Shown here piece by piece: positions 22,363-32,295 of a DNA stretch of 64,000 nt. Within the stretch, counting starts at the first letter, position 1, and each line of letters opens with the position of its first letter. The DNA comes from Topomyia yanbarensis (taxonomy: Eukaryota; Arthropoda; Insecta; Diptera; Culicidae). The stretch covers positions 97,424,401-97,488,400 of the forward strand of contig NC_080670.1 in the NCBI RefSeq assembly GCF_030247195.1, written 5' to 3'. The notes below the pieces were generated by a model. That model saw only the letters and a list, made by a program, of their open reading frames with translations, searched no databases and was not told where the DNA came from. The translations under genes and the position numbers were made by a program.

Positions 22363-23568
22363 TAGTTTATCTTCACATCTCGCCCTGAGCAGAAGCAAAA
22401 AATCGTCCCGCGCAAGTGAAACAGTCAATTCTACCTAAAAATCAATCGGTGCCTATCACACAAGCAGTCCATATAACAATAGCCTATACCTACTGTGCGA
22501 TTTAGTGATGAGTGACGGTGCCCAGCAAAAAGCAACCCAGATACGGCCGAAATGTATTGCTGTTGATTACGGGGCATTAAGACCGGCCATTCGAGAAGTG
22601 GAACAGTTATTAAAAGTGCAGATGAAACTCAATCTGGCTGAAGTGAAAACCCTGCAAATACATCATATCAAACATTGCGTGCTGATTTCGTTCAACAACA
22701 TTAACCAAGCTGAGTCATTCGCCTCGCGAAACAACATGCAGCACACCGCCGAATGCGGCAACGTTAAATATAGCATTCCCGTATACATCGAGAACGACGC
22801 TGTAGAAGTTCGTGTCCATGATTTGGCTACGCGTACCCCTGACGGCGCGATTAAAAAATGCTTGCAAAAATACGGAGAAGTAGACTCCGTTACACATGAG
22901 ACTTGGAGGATTTTTTTCCCGGGCATCCCTAACGGTGTTCGTGTGGTGAGAATGCGTGTGACCAAGCCAATTCCCTCATATATAACCATCACAGCGTTAG
23001 GAAGTGACTATGTTCTCATTCATCAAACATCACTAGTCACGTACCCAGGGCAAATTCCTACGTGCCAGTTCTGCACGAAGAAGCTGCACCTCGGAAAACC
23101 TTGCGTAGAAACTGTTAAGGAAAACTTAACCAATCCAACTGAAATCAGCCCAGAACCATCTTACGCTAAACCACTAACAGCTGCAAAACCAACATTTTCG
23201 GATCAAGCACCAACAACCAGCAACAATAACAACGAAACGAATGCCGAAAAATACAATGACGACCGATAAGAGTAAGACACAAACTGGAACATCTGACCGC
23301 GAGCAGCAGGAAATTAGTACGGATGAGGACATGGACATGAACGACAACGCAAAAGAAGACAAACGGATCGAACCTCAAATGGCAGTGGACAACACTGGCA
23401 ATATTTCGCCCCCTAGAAAAAGGATCTCAACACGCAGCAGAAAGCTGCGTCTAAACGAGACAAAAAACTTAACATAGTTGTTTTTTTTAATTTATTGTAA
23501 AAAACGAACAATCGGCCTCGTTGAGCTACCGCATTTGGGCCTAAATAAATTTAATAATTATAAAAAAA
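22363..23568 (+). mobile_element. ORF1-only (HAL1-like) non-LTR element inserted in R1 copy A
   Basis: The insertion lies opposite to R1-A and is flanked by perfect 12-bp direct repeats ATGAGGTTCCAT (22351-22362 and 23569-23580). Copy B shows the uninterrupted site near 29280. It has a ~140-bp leader, one gag-like reading frame (22505-23477, one frameshift), a short 3' UTR with AATAAA near 23543, and an A-rich end TAATTATAAAAAAA. No endonuclease or RT is present, and nothing suggests internal deletion of a longer copy. The structure matches a LINE-mobilised, ORF1-only retroposon. The clade of its partner LINE is unknown to me. Confidence 0.75.
22505..23477 (+). CDS. Gag-like ORF1 protein with zinc knuckle, one frameshift
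   Basis: The first frame, 22505-23269, encodes 254 residues. It includes an RRM-like/gag region (AVEVRVHDLATRTPDGAIKK; FFPGIPNGVRVVRMRVTKPI; ITALGSDYVLIHQ) followed by a knuckle-like CQFCTKKLHLGKPC (C-x2-C-x6-H-x3-C). The pattern 'W..FFPGIPNGVRVVR...KPIPSY' occurs in ORF1 proteins of I/Jockey-group LINEs that I remember from insects. The frame ends at 23269, but an overlapping frame (23241-23477) continues as an acidic then basic tail (DEDMDMNDNAKEDK; RKRISTRSRKLRL). A single-base indel near 23240-23269 therefore probably splits one ORF of about 320 residues. Likely role: RNA binding in the RNP. Confidence 0.6.
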
Positions 23569-25406
23569 ATGAGGTTCCATAGCACCGGGCCGAGGATCGA
23601 GCCCTGCGGGACTCCGGCGGTAATCGGAACTCTTTTCGGTCTCGTATAGCAGTACGCGGTTCCGGAAGTAACTTTCCAAGATCCGGTACAGACCCACCGG
23701 TAGGCTAAGCCGGTGTAACGAGAGCGCGATGGCATCCCAGCTTGCGCTGTTGAATGCGTTCTTCACGTCAAGTGTCACTAACACACAGTATCGAATACCT
23801 CGCCTTTTCCGTTGGATCGCTATCTCGGCAGTATTTATCACTGAGTTGAGAGCGTCCACTGAGGACTTACCCTTCCGAAAGCCAAACTGGTTGCTTGACA
23901 GACCGTCCGTACCTTCCGCGTACGGGGTTAGCCTGTTGAGGATGATCCTCTCCAGCAGTTTGCCAGTCGTGTCGATCAGACAGATTGGTCTGTACACCGA
24001 TGGGTCGCCTGGCGGCTTCCCGGGCTTCGGCAACAGCACCAATTTCTGCCTTTCCCATCTATCGGGGAAACGGTACTCGTCAAGGCATCTCTGCATAGCT
24101 AGCCTGAACATGTTCGGGTTCGCTATGATCGCTGCCTTGAGAGCGTTGTTTGGAACTCCATCCGGCCCTGGAGCTTTGTTCATTGCTAGGGATTTAGCCA
24201 CTGCGAGTAGTTCTTCATTCGTCACTGGAGCCACCATTTCGGCCGTGCCCGCGCTGTCTCGTAGTGCAGGTGGCCAGGGGCTTGTGGCTCGAGACGGGAA
24301 GAGTACTTCGATAATCGTTGCCAACCGGTCCGGAGACCGTTCTGGAGGTGACGATCTCCCTTTGGTCTTGGCCATCACAATCTTGTAGGCGTCACCCCAC
24401 GGATTCGCGTTAGCACTCTCACACAGGTTGTCGAAACACGCTCTCTTGCTGCTTTTAATGGCCTTGTTAAGGGCCAATTTCGCAGCTCGAAACACTTCAC
24501 GGCGGTTCTCTCTTGCATCCTCGGTGCGAGCTCTTTGTATCCTACGTCTAGCTCTGAGACAGGCTGACCGTAGAGCTGCAATCTCGGCACTCCACCAGTA
24601 TACCGGGCATCTACCGTTTCTTGGCAGTGTTTTTCTCGGCATAGTGGCGTCGCACGCACGTGATAGAACAGCTACCAGCGCATCCCCGCTTAGACTGTCG
24701 GTGTTAGCCTCCAGTCCCAGGGCCGCGGTGAAAGCTTCGCTGTCGAAGTGATTGGACTTCCACCCGCGTACCTGACAGGGATCTCCCGCCCTCGGATGCT
24801 GCACACCATAGTTGATCTTAAAGCGGATTGCTAAATGATCGCTATGGGTGTAGCCTTCGTCTATCCTCCATTCCATGTCTTGAGCCAGACTCGGGCTGGC
24901 AAATGTTACGTCAATCCACGCCTCCACTCCATTTCTACGGAATGTACTAGCGGAGCCATTATTAGCTAGCACAGTATCGAGTTTCGCAAGCGCCTCCATT
25001 GACGCTTGACCCCTGCTATTTGTACAGCGGCTGCCCCACTCCACTGCCCAAGCGTTAAAGTCTCCCGCTATGACTACCGGTTTCCGGCCCACTAGGTCTG
25101 ACGAGAGCCTGTCGATCATCTGTTCTATTGGCCACCTTGGTGGAGCGTAGCAGCTGCAATAGAACACACCATTGATCTTGGCAATCGCAACACCCTCGGC
25201 GGAGGGGTGTATTACCTCTTGAACCGGGAACCGTCCCGTTGTACAGATTGCCACTATTCCAGACCCGTCCGACACCCAATTGCCGTTGCCGGCAGGGATG
25301 CGGTACGGGTCTGATAAGAGGGCGACATCTGTCCTCGACTCCGAGACTGACTGCCACAGCAGCTGTTGGGCTGCTGCACAATGGTTAAGATTTAGCTGTG
25401 TGACTT

Positions 25407-26867
25407 TCACGGCTTCTTCTTATTTTCTTCACCGAAGGGACACGAAGGTCCGCCCATAGTATGTTTATGGGCTTGCTTCTTAGCGGTGCAGATAAGGCAC
25501 TTGTACGCCTTAGTGTAGCCCCGCTCCTTATGCCCCTCCTCGCCCCAGCGATGACATAGTTTGCTCCTGTCTATGTTCTTGCACTCGTAGGCTTTGTGGC
25601 CGGACTCAAGGCACCGATAGCACCTATCCACTGAAGGCGGCTGGGGTATGCTAATAGGGCATACCGACCAGCCGATCTTCAGCTTCCCTTTCTCGGTTAC
25701 CTTTTTGGCATCCGCCTTCAGTAGCTTGAGGTAGGCTACTTGGGTGACAGAGGGTCCATCTCTAAATCGCACAGAGGCCCGCTCGATGGTGACGTCGCAT
25801 TGCTCCTTAACGGCTGCGACGATGTCTTCTGCGGTCGTGACCTCGTCCAGTTGCTTGCACTGGAGAGTCATTTCCGCCCCTAGCGACCTGACTGGGCGCC
25901 TTCACCAAGGACCTCTTGCGCCAAGGCCTTGTATACCGCACTTGATTGTGCGCCTCGCTTCAGCACCAGAAGCATTTCTCACGTGTTGGTGCGTCTCACG
26001 CTACGCACATCCTGCCCAAGGGCCGAAAGGCTTTCGGCCGCCTTCATCGACTTTAGGACGTCGGCATATTTGTCCTTGTCGGTTTTTAGCCACAAGGCTT
26101 CGCCTCTGTCCTTGGCCTTCTTCGCGGGCCGCGGTACCTCCGGTGTCGGTGCCGGCTTCTTCCTTGTGACCAGCGTCCAGGGGTTAAAGCCCCCCTGCCC
26201 CGGTCGCGCCGGGTTGCTGGTACCAACGCTCTGCTCAGCGAGGTCACTCTCGCCCTCGCTTACCTCGGCCAGGCGGCGTTTGTCCTTAACGGTTGCACGC
26301 CGTGTGGTGTCGGTTTTTGCACCCTCGCCTGGCGACTTCCTAGGGTGCTTCGCGTTCGACGCCGTCTTACGATTGCCCTTGCCCTTTCCTTTTCCCTTCG
26401 AGGGGAACTCGGCCGCCGCTTCGAGCGACGCGGCTGCTCCATAAAAGGTGAAGGCCACTGTCTGAGTGCCTGTATCGACCTTCTCTCTTCCCTCCCTCTT
26501 GGAGGACACTGTCTGGGTTTCTCTATCTGAATTCTCCCGACATTCCACCCTCTTGGCATAAGCCTGCTGTTTCTGTCTTGCGACACGAACAGTTTTCCGG
26601 AGCTCCAGGAGACTCTGCTTTAACTCCTTGCTTATGTTTTGCTTTGCGCTAGTAACTCGATTATTGAATCGAGCGCATCGCGGATAGTGGCCCGTCCAGT
26701 GCGTTGGTAGGGCTATTTCCTACCGCTACTGGGGGGTACCTGGTGCTATCAGATGCAGCACTCGTCGCTCCACTACTCTCCCCACGGGGGGGAGACCTCG
26801 CCAAACCACCTCTAGCAAAGGGGTGTGGCACCTCCGTTTGTTTGTTTTTGTTTTTAGTTGACTCCAT
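25407..26867 (-). pseudogene. R1 copy A ORF1 (gag-like, CCHC knuckles), frameshifted
   Basis: The start ATG is at 26867 (MESTKNKNKQ). The frame stops near 26661 and resumes in another frame (KQSLLELRKTVRVARQKQQA, then the basic SKGKGKGKGNRKTASNAKHP region at 25979-26548). A further shift near 25880-25980 leads to the C-terminal frame from 25871. Three knuckles are expected. The first is intact (CYRCLESGHKAYEC). The second is damaged, with Trp and Tyr replacing cysteines (LCHRWGEEGHKERGY). The third remains (CLICTAKKQAHKH...C). ORF1 would coat the element RNA. Its stop overlaps the ORF2 start (ATGA). Confidence 0.75.
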
Positions 26868-27219
26868 GATTGATCCCACGAGTAGCGCGAGAATAAATGT
26901 CCGCCATGCCAGAGCTCCGCATTAACGTGGTAAGGGACGCTTACTGTGGGGGTTGCCCAGGTACCCCACAGGCTCCGTTAACGATCGAGCATCTTTTTCA
27001 CCCCCTCGATCACTCATCCCTCTGCACGGGTCGCTTCACGCCTTGGAATTGGGGTTATGACCTATCTTGCTTTACGTGGTGACCGCAGCCCAGATCATCA
27101 CAACCATCCTCCTTTACCAGGGCTTGGGACATGTAGCTCTGGTTCTCAATAGTTCCATGTACGTATATTATTACAGACATGCTGCTATTGAGATCCGTCA
27201 TTCGCTAGCGGAGTTCAAT

Positions 27220-27234
27220 TCACACAATTTTGGT
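27220..27234. repeat. 15-bp target-site duplication of R1 copy B, left
   Basis: ACACAATTTTGGTGT here and again at 32281-32295 bracket copy B exactly. On the minus strand copy B ends in an A-rich tail (27235-27247) next to this copy. Confidence 0.8.
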
Positions 27235-28164
27235 GTTTTTTTTTACAATGGAGAAGACCTTTATGTCCTAGCCCAGTACACGTGCTATTGGTAGGGTCCA
27301 ATCTACCGCACGGGGTGCACTGGGGGCGTGTCGGACTCGAATGGTGACCAGCCATTAATACCGACTAAACTCCATTGGGCTCCGCCATCATTCCTCCCAG
27401 GAACTACCTCTCGGTATTACTTCTGGGGGGATGGCTGTACTAAATGTACTCATTCACTCTCACTCACGCGTTCATACATCCTGTATGAGGCTTACTTGGG
27501 TGCTCTCTCAATCGCACTTTGATTCACTCTCCAACACTCCCACATGAGGCTGAATTTTGTGCTCACCTTTTACGTTCCATGCGAGGCTGACTTGTGTGCT
27601 CACCTTACTCATTCCTTGCTAGGCTTACTTTTATGCTCGCCCTACCCATACCATGTGAGGCTGACTTGGGTGCTCACCCTATCACCTGATTCACTCTCAA
27701 TCGTGCCACTCTATTGTACCTTTGTCACTCCCTCTGGCATCCCATGTGGGACATTTTTCTTAGGCCCCACTTCTGACATACCATGCGAGGCTGACTTTTG
27801 TGCTCACCTTTTTCATTCCTTGCTAGGCTGACTTTTGTGCTAGCCTCTACCAACCTGTGAGGCTGACTTTTATGCTCACCCTTAACATGCAGTGTGAGAC
27901 TGACTTGGATGCTCACCCTTTCACTCCTCTGCCACTCCATGAGGCATCGATAGCTTAGTTCCAACATACTACGCTACGACCCTCCCGTCTTGGCATGAGG
28001 CAGTCCACTTATACGCCTATACACTCACTCTTCTGTCTTGCTTCGGGGTGGCTGGGTTTACCCCTTACGCGGTTGCCATTCGCTGCGCCAACCTGCCTCG
28101 GCATGAACAGACCATTCACTCTCTTATTTTGCGCTTGGCCTTTTTCGCTCCAGCTAACCAATCA

Positions 28165-31140
28165 CTAGTTAGCCGTGCCCGTCGTCTGTTGCTCGGTTCG
28201 CCAGATTACCTGTAGCCTACTGGCAATCTGGATTGTAGCAGCCGAGACTGCGTTCCACTTCTCCACCGATTGACACATCCGCTGAATAAGGGTATCAGGG
28301 GTTGTGTCCCAGCCACAGACGTCAAGCATTGCTCTTCTTTCGACGTCGAACCGATGACATACGAACAGTATGTGTTCGGCAGTTTCATCTACACCTGGGC
28401 AGTCCGGGCAGACTGGGACCTCCGCGTGCCCGAACCTGTGGAGGTACTGACGGAAACAGCCATGGCCTGACAGGAATTGTGTCAGGTGGAAGTGAACTTC
28501 CCCATGGGGTCTTCCCACCCAGCTCGATATGCTAAGTATCAGCCGGTGAGTCCACATACCTTTCGAGGAGTTGTCCCACTCACGCTGCCATCTGGCGACC
28601 GAGGTCGCCCTGGTGCGCTCGCGGGCTCCCCTATTTCCACGTAGCTCAAAGCACTCCTCATCTTCCCGAATGACCAGCCCGACTGGCATCATGCTCGCTA
28701 TCACGCAGGATGCATCGTGTGATACCGTGCGGTAGGCAGATATCACTCTGAGGCACATCACGCGGTAGGTGCTCTCCAGTTTCTGTAGGTAACTGGTTAC
28801 CCTCAGTGCTCTTGACCATGACGGGCCGCCGTACCTGAGGATAGATACGGCAACGCCTGCCAGTAACCTACGTCTTCTGGCGCACACCTTTGAGCTGTTG
28901 GACATCATCCTCGATAGTGCCGCAACAGCAGTCGACGCTCTCTTGCACGTATAGTCGACATGGCTGCCGAAGGTCAGCTTGTCGTCTATAATGACTCCGA
29001 GAGACTTCAGACTTCGCTGTGAAGTGATCGCGACTTCTCCCACATGGATAACTGCATGTTGTGCCGACTTGCGGTTGTTGACGATAACTACCTCCGTCTT
29101 ATGATGAGCGAGCTCCAGGCCTCTCGCGCTCATCCATTCCTCCACCGTGCTAATCGCGTGTTCTGCGGTTAGTTCTACCTCAGGAATTGACTCCCCGTAG
29201 ACCTCCAAGGTTACGTCGTCGGCAAAGCCGACGATCTTGACCCCAGGAGGGAACTTCAGTCTCAGAACCCCGTCATACATGAGGTTCCATAGCACCGGGC
29301 CTAGGATCGAGCCCTGCGGGACTCCGGCGGTAATCGGAACCCTTTTCTGACCGGCATCGGTCTCGTATATCAGTACGCGGTTTTGGAAGTAACTTTCCAG
29401 GATCCGGTACAGACCCACCGGTAGGCTAAGCCGGTGTAACGAGAGCGCGATGGCATCCCAGCTTGCGCTGTTGAATGCGTTCTTCACGTCAAGTGTCACT
29501 AACGCACAGTATCGAATACCTCGCCTTTTCCGTTGGATCGCTATCTCGGCAGTATTTATCACTGAGTTGAGAGCGTCCACTGTGGACTTACCCTTCCGAA
29601 AGCCAAACTGGTTGCTTGACAGACCGTCCGTACCTTCCGCGTACGGGGTTAGCCTGTTGAGGATGATCCTCTCCAGCAGTTTGCCAGTCGTGTCGATCAG
29701 ACAGATTGGTCTGTACACCGATGGGTCGCCTGGCGGCTTCCCGGGCTTCGGCAACAGCACCAATTTCTGCCTTTCCCATCTATCGGGGAAACGGTACTCG
29801 TCAAGGCATCTCTGCATAGCTAGCCTGAACATGTTCGGGTTCGCTATGATCGCTGCCTTGAGAGCGTTGTTTGGAACTCCATCCGGCCCTGGAGCTTTGT
29901 TCATTGCTAGGGATTTAGCCACTGCGAGTAGTTCTTCATTCGTCACTGGAGCCACCATTTCGGCCGTGCCCGCGCTGTCTCGTAGTGCAGGTGGCCAGGG
30001 GCTTGTGGCTCGAGACGGGAAGAGTACTTCGATAATCGTTGCCAACCGGTCCGGAGACCGTTCTGGGGGTGACGATCTCCCTTTGGTCTTGGCCATCACA
30101 ATCTTGTAGGCGTCACCCCACGGATTCGCGTTAGCACTCTCACACAGGTTGTCGAAACACGCTCTCTTGCTGCTTTTAATGGCCTTGTTAAGGGCCAATT
30201 TCGCAGCTCGAAACACTTCACGGCGGTTCTCTCTTGTATCCCCGGTGCGAGCTCTTTGTATCCTACGTCTAGCTCTGAGACAGGCTGACCGTAGAGCTGC
30301 AATCTCGGCACTCCACCAGTATACCGGGCATCTACCGTTTCTTGGCAGTGTTTTTCTCGGCATAGTGGCGTCGCACGCACGTGATAGAACAGCTACCAGC
30401 GCATCCCCGCTTAGACTGTCGGTGTTAGCCTCCAGTCCCAGGGCCGCGGTGAAAGCTTCGCTGTCGAAGTGATTGGACTTCCACCCGCGTACCTGACAGG
30501 GATCTCCCGCCCTCGGATGCTGCACACCATAGTTGATCCTAAAGCGGATTGCTAAATGATCGCTATGGGTGTAGCCTTCGTCTACCCTCCATTCCATGCC
30601 TGGAGCCAGACTCGGGCTGGCAAAGGTCACATCAATCCACGCCTCCACTCCGTTTCTACGGAATGTACTAGCGGAGCCATCATTAGCTAGCACAGTATCG
30701 AGTTTCGCAAGCGCTTCCATTAGCGCTTGACCCCTGCTATTTGTACAGCGGCTGCCCCACTCCACTGCCCAAGCGTTAAAGTCTCCCGCTATTACTACCG
30801 GTTTCCGGCCCACGAGGTCCGACGAGAGCCTGTCGATCATCTGGTAGAACTGTTCTATTGGCCACCTTGGTGGGGCGTAGCAGCTGCAATAGAACACACC
30901 ATTGATCTTGGCAATCGCCACACCCTCGGCGGAGGGGTGTATTACCTCTTGAACCGGGAACCGTCCCGTTGTACAGATTGCCACCATTCCAGACCCGTCT
31001 GACACCCAATTGCCGTTGCCGGCAGGGATGCTGTACGGGTCTGATAAGAGGGCGACATCTGTCCTCGACTCCGAGACCGACTGCCACAGCAGCTGTTGGG
31101 CTGCTGCACAATGGTTAACATTTAGCTGTGTGACTTTCAC
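28165..31140 (-). CDS. R1 ORF2: APE endonuclease plus reverse transcriptase, intact 991-residue frame
   Basis: The start ATG at 31140 overlaps the ORF1 stop as ATGA, suggesting termination-coupled reinitiation. The endonuclease fills about residues 1-220: VALLSDPYSIPAG, VVIAGDFNAWAVEWGS near 118, and SDHLAIRF near 190. RT motifs are APGPDGVPNNAL, LPKPGKPPGDPSVYRPICL, FGFRKGKSTVDALN, LDVKNAFNSASWDAI, GVPQGSILGPVLWN near 605 and GFADDVTLEVYG near 637 (FADD, as in many R1 elements). A C-terminal zinc-type motif CPDCPGVDETAEH...C lies near 905-930. No RNase H is present. The length fits R1-clade ORF2 (about 1000 residues). All catalytic boxes look whole, so the enzyme could be active in trans although the element lacks a 5' end. 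Confidence 0.9.
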   Translation of the reverse strand: MKVTQLNVNHCAAAQQLLWQSVSESRTDVALLSDPYSIPAGNGNWVSDGSGMVAICTTGRFPVQEVIHPSAEGVAIAKINGVFYCSCYAPPRWPIEQFYQMIDRLSSDLVGRKPVVIAGDFNAWAVEWGSRCTNSRGQALMEALAKLDTVLANDGSASTFRRNGVEAWIDVTFASPSLAPGMEWRVDEGYTHSDHLAIRFRINYGVQHPRAGDPCQVRGWKSNHFDSEAFTAALGLEANTDSLSGDALVAVLSRACDATMPRKTLPRNGRCPVYWWSAEIAALRSACLRARRRIQRARTGDTRENRREVFRAAKLALNKAIKSSKRACFDNLCESANANPWGDAYKIVMAKTKGRSSPPERSPDRLATIIEVLFPSRATSPWPPALRDSAGTAEMVAPVTNEELLAVAKSLAMNKAPGPDGVPNNALKAAIIANPNMFRLAMQRCLDEYRFPDRWERQKLVLLPKPGKPPGDPSVYRPICLIDTTGKLLERIILNRLTPYAEGTDGLSSNQFGFRKGKSTVDALNSVINTAEIAIQRKRRGIRYCALVTLDVKNAFNSASWDAIALSLHRLSLPVGLYRILESYFQNRVLIYETDAGQKRVPITAGVPQGSILGPVLWNLMYDGVLRLKFPPGVKIVGFADDVTLEVYGESIPEVELTAEHAISTVEEWMSARGLELAHHKTEVVIVNNRKSAQHAVIHVGEVAITSQRSLKSLGVIIDDKLTFGSHVDYTCKRASTAVAALSRMMSNSSKVCARRRRLLAGVAVSILRYGGPSWSRALRVTSYLQKLESTYRVMCLRVISAYRTVSHDASCVIASMMPVGLVIREDEECFELRGNRGARERTRATSVARWQREWDNSSKGMWTHRLILSISSWVGRPHGEVHFHLTQFLSGHGCFRQYLHRFGHAEVPVCPDCPGVDETAEHILFVCHRFDVERRAMLDVCGWDTTPDTLIQRMCQSVEKWNAVSAATIQIASRLQVIWRTEQQTTGTAN

Positions 31141-32280
31141 GGCTTCTTCTTATTTAACTCACCGAAGGGACACGAAGGTCCGCCCATAGCATGTTTATGG
31201 GCTTGCTTCTTAGCGGTGCAGATAAGGCACTTATATGCCTTAGTGCACCCCCGCTCTATATGTCCCTCCTCGCCGCAGCGACGACATAGCTTGCTCCTAT
31301 CTATGCCTTTGCATTCGTATGCTTTGTGGCCGGATTCAAGGCACCGATAGCACCTATCCACTGAAGGCGGCTGGGGTATACTAATAGGGCATACCGACCA
31401 GCCGATCTTCAGCTTCCCTTTCTCGGTTACCTTTTTGGCATCCGCCTTCAGTAGCCTGAGGTAGGCTACTTGGGTGCCAGAGGGTCCGTCTCTCAATCGC
31501 ACAGAGGCCCGCTCGATTGTGACGTCGCAGTGCTCCTTAACGGCTGCGACGACGTCTTCTGCGGTCGTGAACTCGTCCAAGTGCTTGCACTGGAGAGTCA
31601 TTTCCGCACCTAGCGACCTGATTTGGGCGCCCTCACCAAGGACCTCTTGGGCCAAGGCCTTGTATACTGCACTTGATTGTGCGCCTCGCTTCAGCACCAG
31701 AAGCATCTCTCCCGTGTTGGTACGTCTTACACTACGCACATCCTGCCCAAGGGCCGAGAGGCTTTCGGCCGCCTTCATCGATTTAAGGACATCGGCGTAT
31801 TTGTCCTTGTCGGTTTTTAACCACAAGGCTTCGCCTCTGTCCTTGGCCTTCTTCGCAGGCCGCGGTACCTCCGGTTTCGGTGCCGGCTTTTTCTTGGTGA
31901 CCAGCGTCCAGGGGTTTGAGCCCCCCTGCCCCGGTCGTGCCGGGTTGCTGGTACCATCGCTCTCCACCGCGAGGTCACTCTCGCCCTCGCTTGCCTCGCC
32001 CAAACGGCGTTTGACCTTGACGGTTGCACGCCGAGTGGTGTCGGTTTTGGCACCCTCGCCTGGCGACTTCCTAGGGCGCTTCGCGTTCGATGCCGTCTTG
32101 CGATTGCCCTTTCCTTTTCCCTTCGAGGGGAACTCGGTCGCCGCTCCGATCGACGTGGCTGCTCCGTAGAAGGTAAAGGCCACTGTCTATGAACCTCTAT
32201 CGACCTTCTCTCTTTCCTCCCTATTGGAGGCCACTGTCTGGGTTTCTATGTCGGGCCTCTCCCGACATTCCACCCTCTTA
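31137..32280 (-). pseudogene. R1 copy B ORF1, N-terminally truncated, one in-frame stop
   Basis: The open part covers 348 codons from about 32183 (a GTG, not a true start) to the stop at 31137. It keeps the basic linker (KGKGKGNRKTASNAKRPRKS), the central domain with WLKTDKDKYADVLKSMKAAE, and three intact knuckles: CYRCLESGHKAYEC, CRRCGEEGHIERGC and CLICTAKKQAHKH...C. A TAG at 32187-32189 replaces the Gln codon present in copy A (TGTQTVAF), and the element breaks off 92 bases further. Copy B therefore preserves the knuckles that copy A has lost. Role: nucleic-acid-binding partner of ORF2. Confidence 0.8.
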
Positions 32281-32295
32281 ACACAATTTTGGTGT
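32281..32295. repeat. 15-bp target-site duplication of R1 copy B, right
   Basis: ACACAATTTTGGTGT, identical to 27220-27234. The next base onward (32296) is the continuation of copy A's upstream sequence. Confidence 0.8.

Larger units (their letters stand above)
21237..25410 (-). pseudogene. R1 copy A ORF2 (endonuclease-RT), interrupted by a nested LINE
   Basis: The N-terminal part runs from ATG 25410 to 23569 and the C-terminal part from 22362 to 21237. Endonuclease motifs include VALLSDPYRIPAG, VVIAGDFNAWAVEWGS and SDHLAIRF. RT motifs include NKAPGPDGVPNNAL, LPKPGKPPGDPSVYRPI, FGFRKGKSSVDAL and LDVKNAFNSASWDAI, then after the insertion GFADDVTLEVYGES. The C-terminus has CPNCPG...H.LFVC, a zinc-binding motif typical of R1-type ORF2. 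Lesions are an 11-bp deletion near 23636 just before the PQGS box, the 1.2-kb insertion, and loss of three residues near 25120. Its start overlaps the ORF1 stop as ATGA. Confidence 0.85.
20290..27219 (-). mobile_element. R1-clade non-LTR retrotransposon copy A (main part), with nested insertion
   Basis: Minus-strand order is 5' UTR (26868-27219, continuing beyond copy B at 32296 and up), ORF1 (25407-26867), ORF2 (21237-25410) and a 3' UTR with degenerate repeats (20290-21236). ORF2 is split by an ORF1-only LINE at 22363-23568. The R1 assignment rests on three CCHC knuckles in ORF1, an APE endonuclease plus RT without RNase H, and a C-terminal cysteine motif. It is not in 28S rDNA. Compared with copy B it has a 9-bp in-frame deletion near 25120, an 11-bp deletion near 23636 and ORF1 frameshifts. 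The 3' end near 20290 is estimated by aligning diverged 3' tails of A and B. Confidence 0.75.
27235..32280 (-). mobile_element. R1-clade retrotransposon copy B, 5'-truncated, nested in copy A 5' region
   Basis: Copy B contains part of ORF1 (31137-32280), a full ORF2 (28165-31140), and a 3' UTR (27235-28164) ending in an A-run. It is flanked by a perfect 15-bp TSD. Because the TSD joins 27219 to 32296, copy B lies inside DNA immediately upstream of copy A ORF1. Truncation at 32280 inside ORF1 is a normal outcome of incomplete reverse transcription. Sequence identity to copy A is very high by eye in ORF2, so it is young. The 3' UTR holds the same ~40-bp GAGGCTGACTT repeats as copy A. Confidence 0.85.

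Noticed and set aside
23729..24751. Long plus-strand frames opposite R1 ORF2 (also 29450-30109, 30149-30472, 31474-32169)
   Set aside because: They are antisense shadows of the GC-rich ORF1/ORF2 and appear in both copies only because the copies are near-identical.
20290..27348. R1 copies A and B as a head-to-tail tandem array
   Set aside because: The 15-bp TSD around copy B and the homologous 3' tail extending to its A-run show a nested insertion instead.
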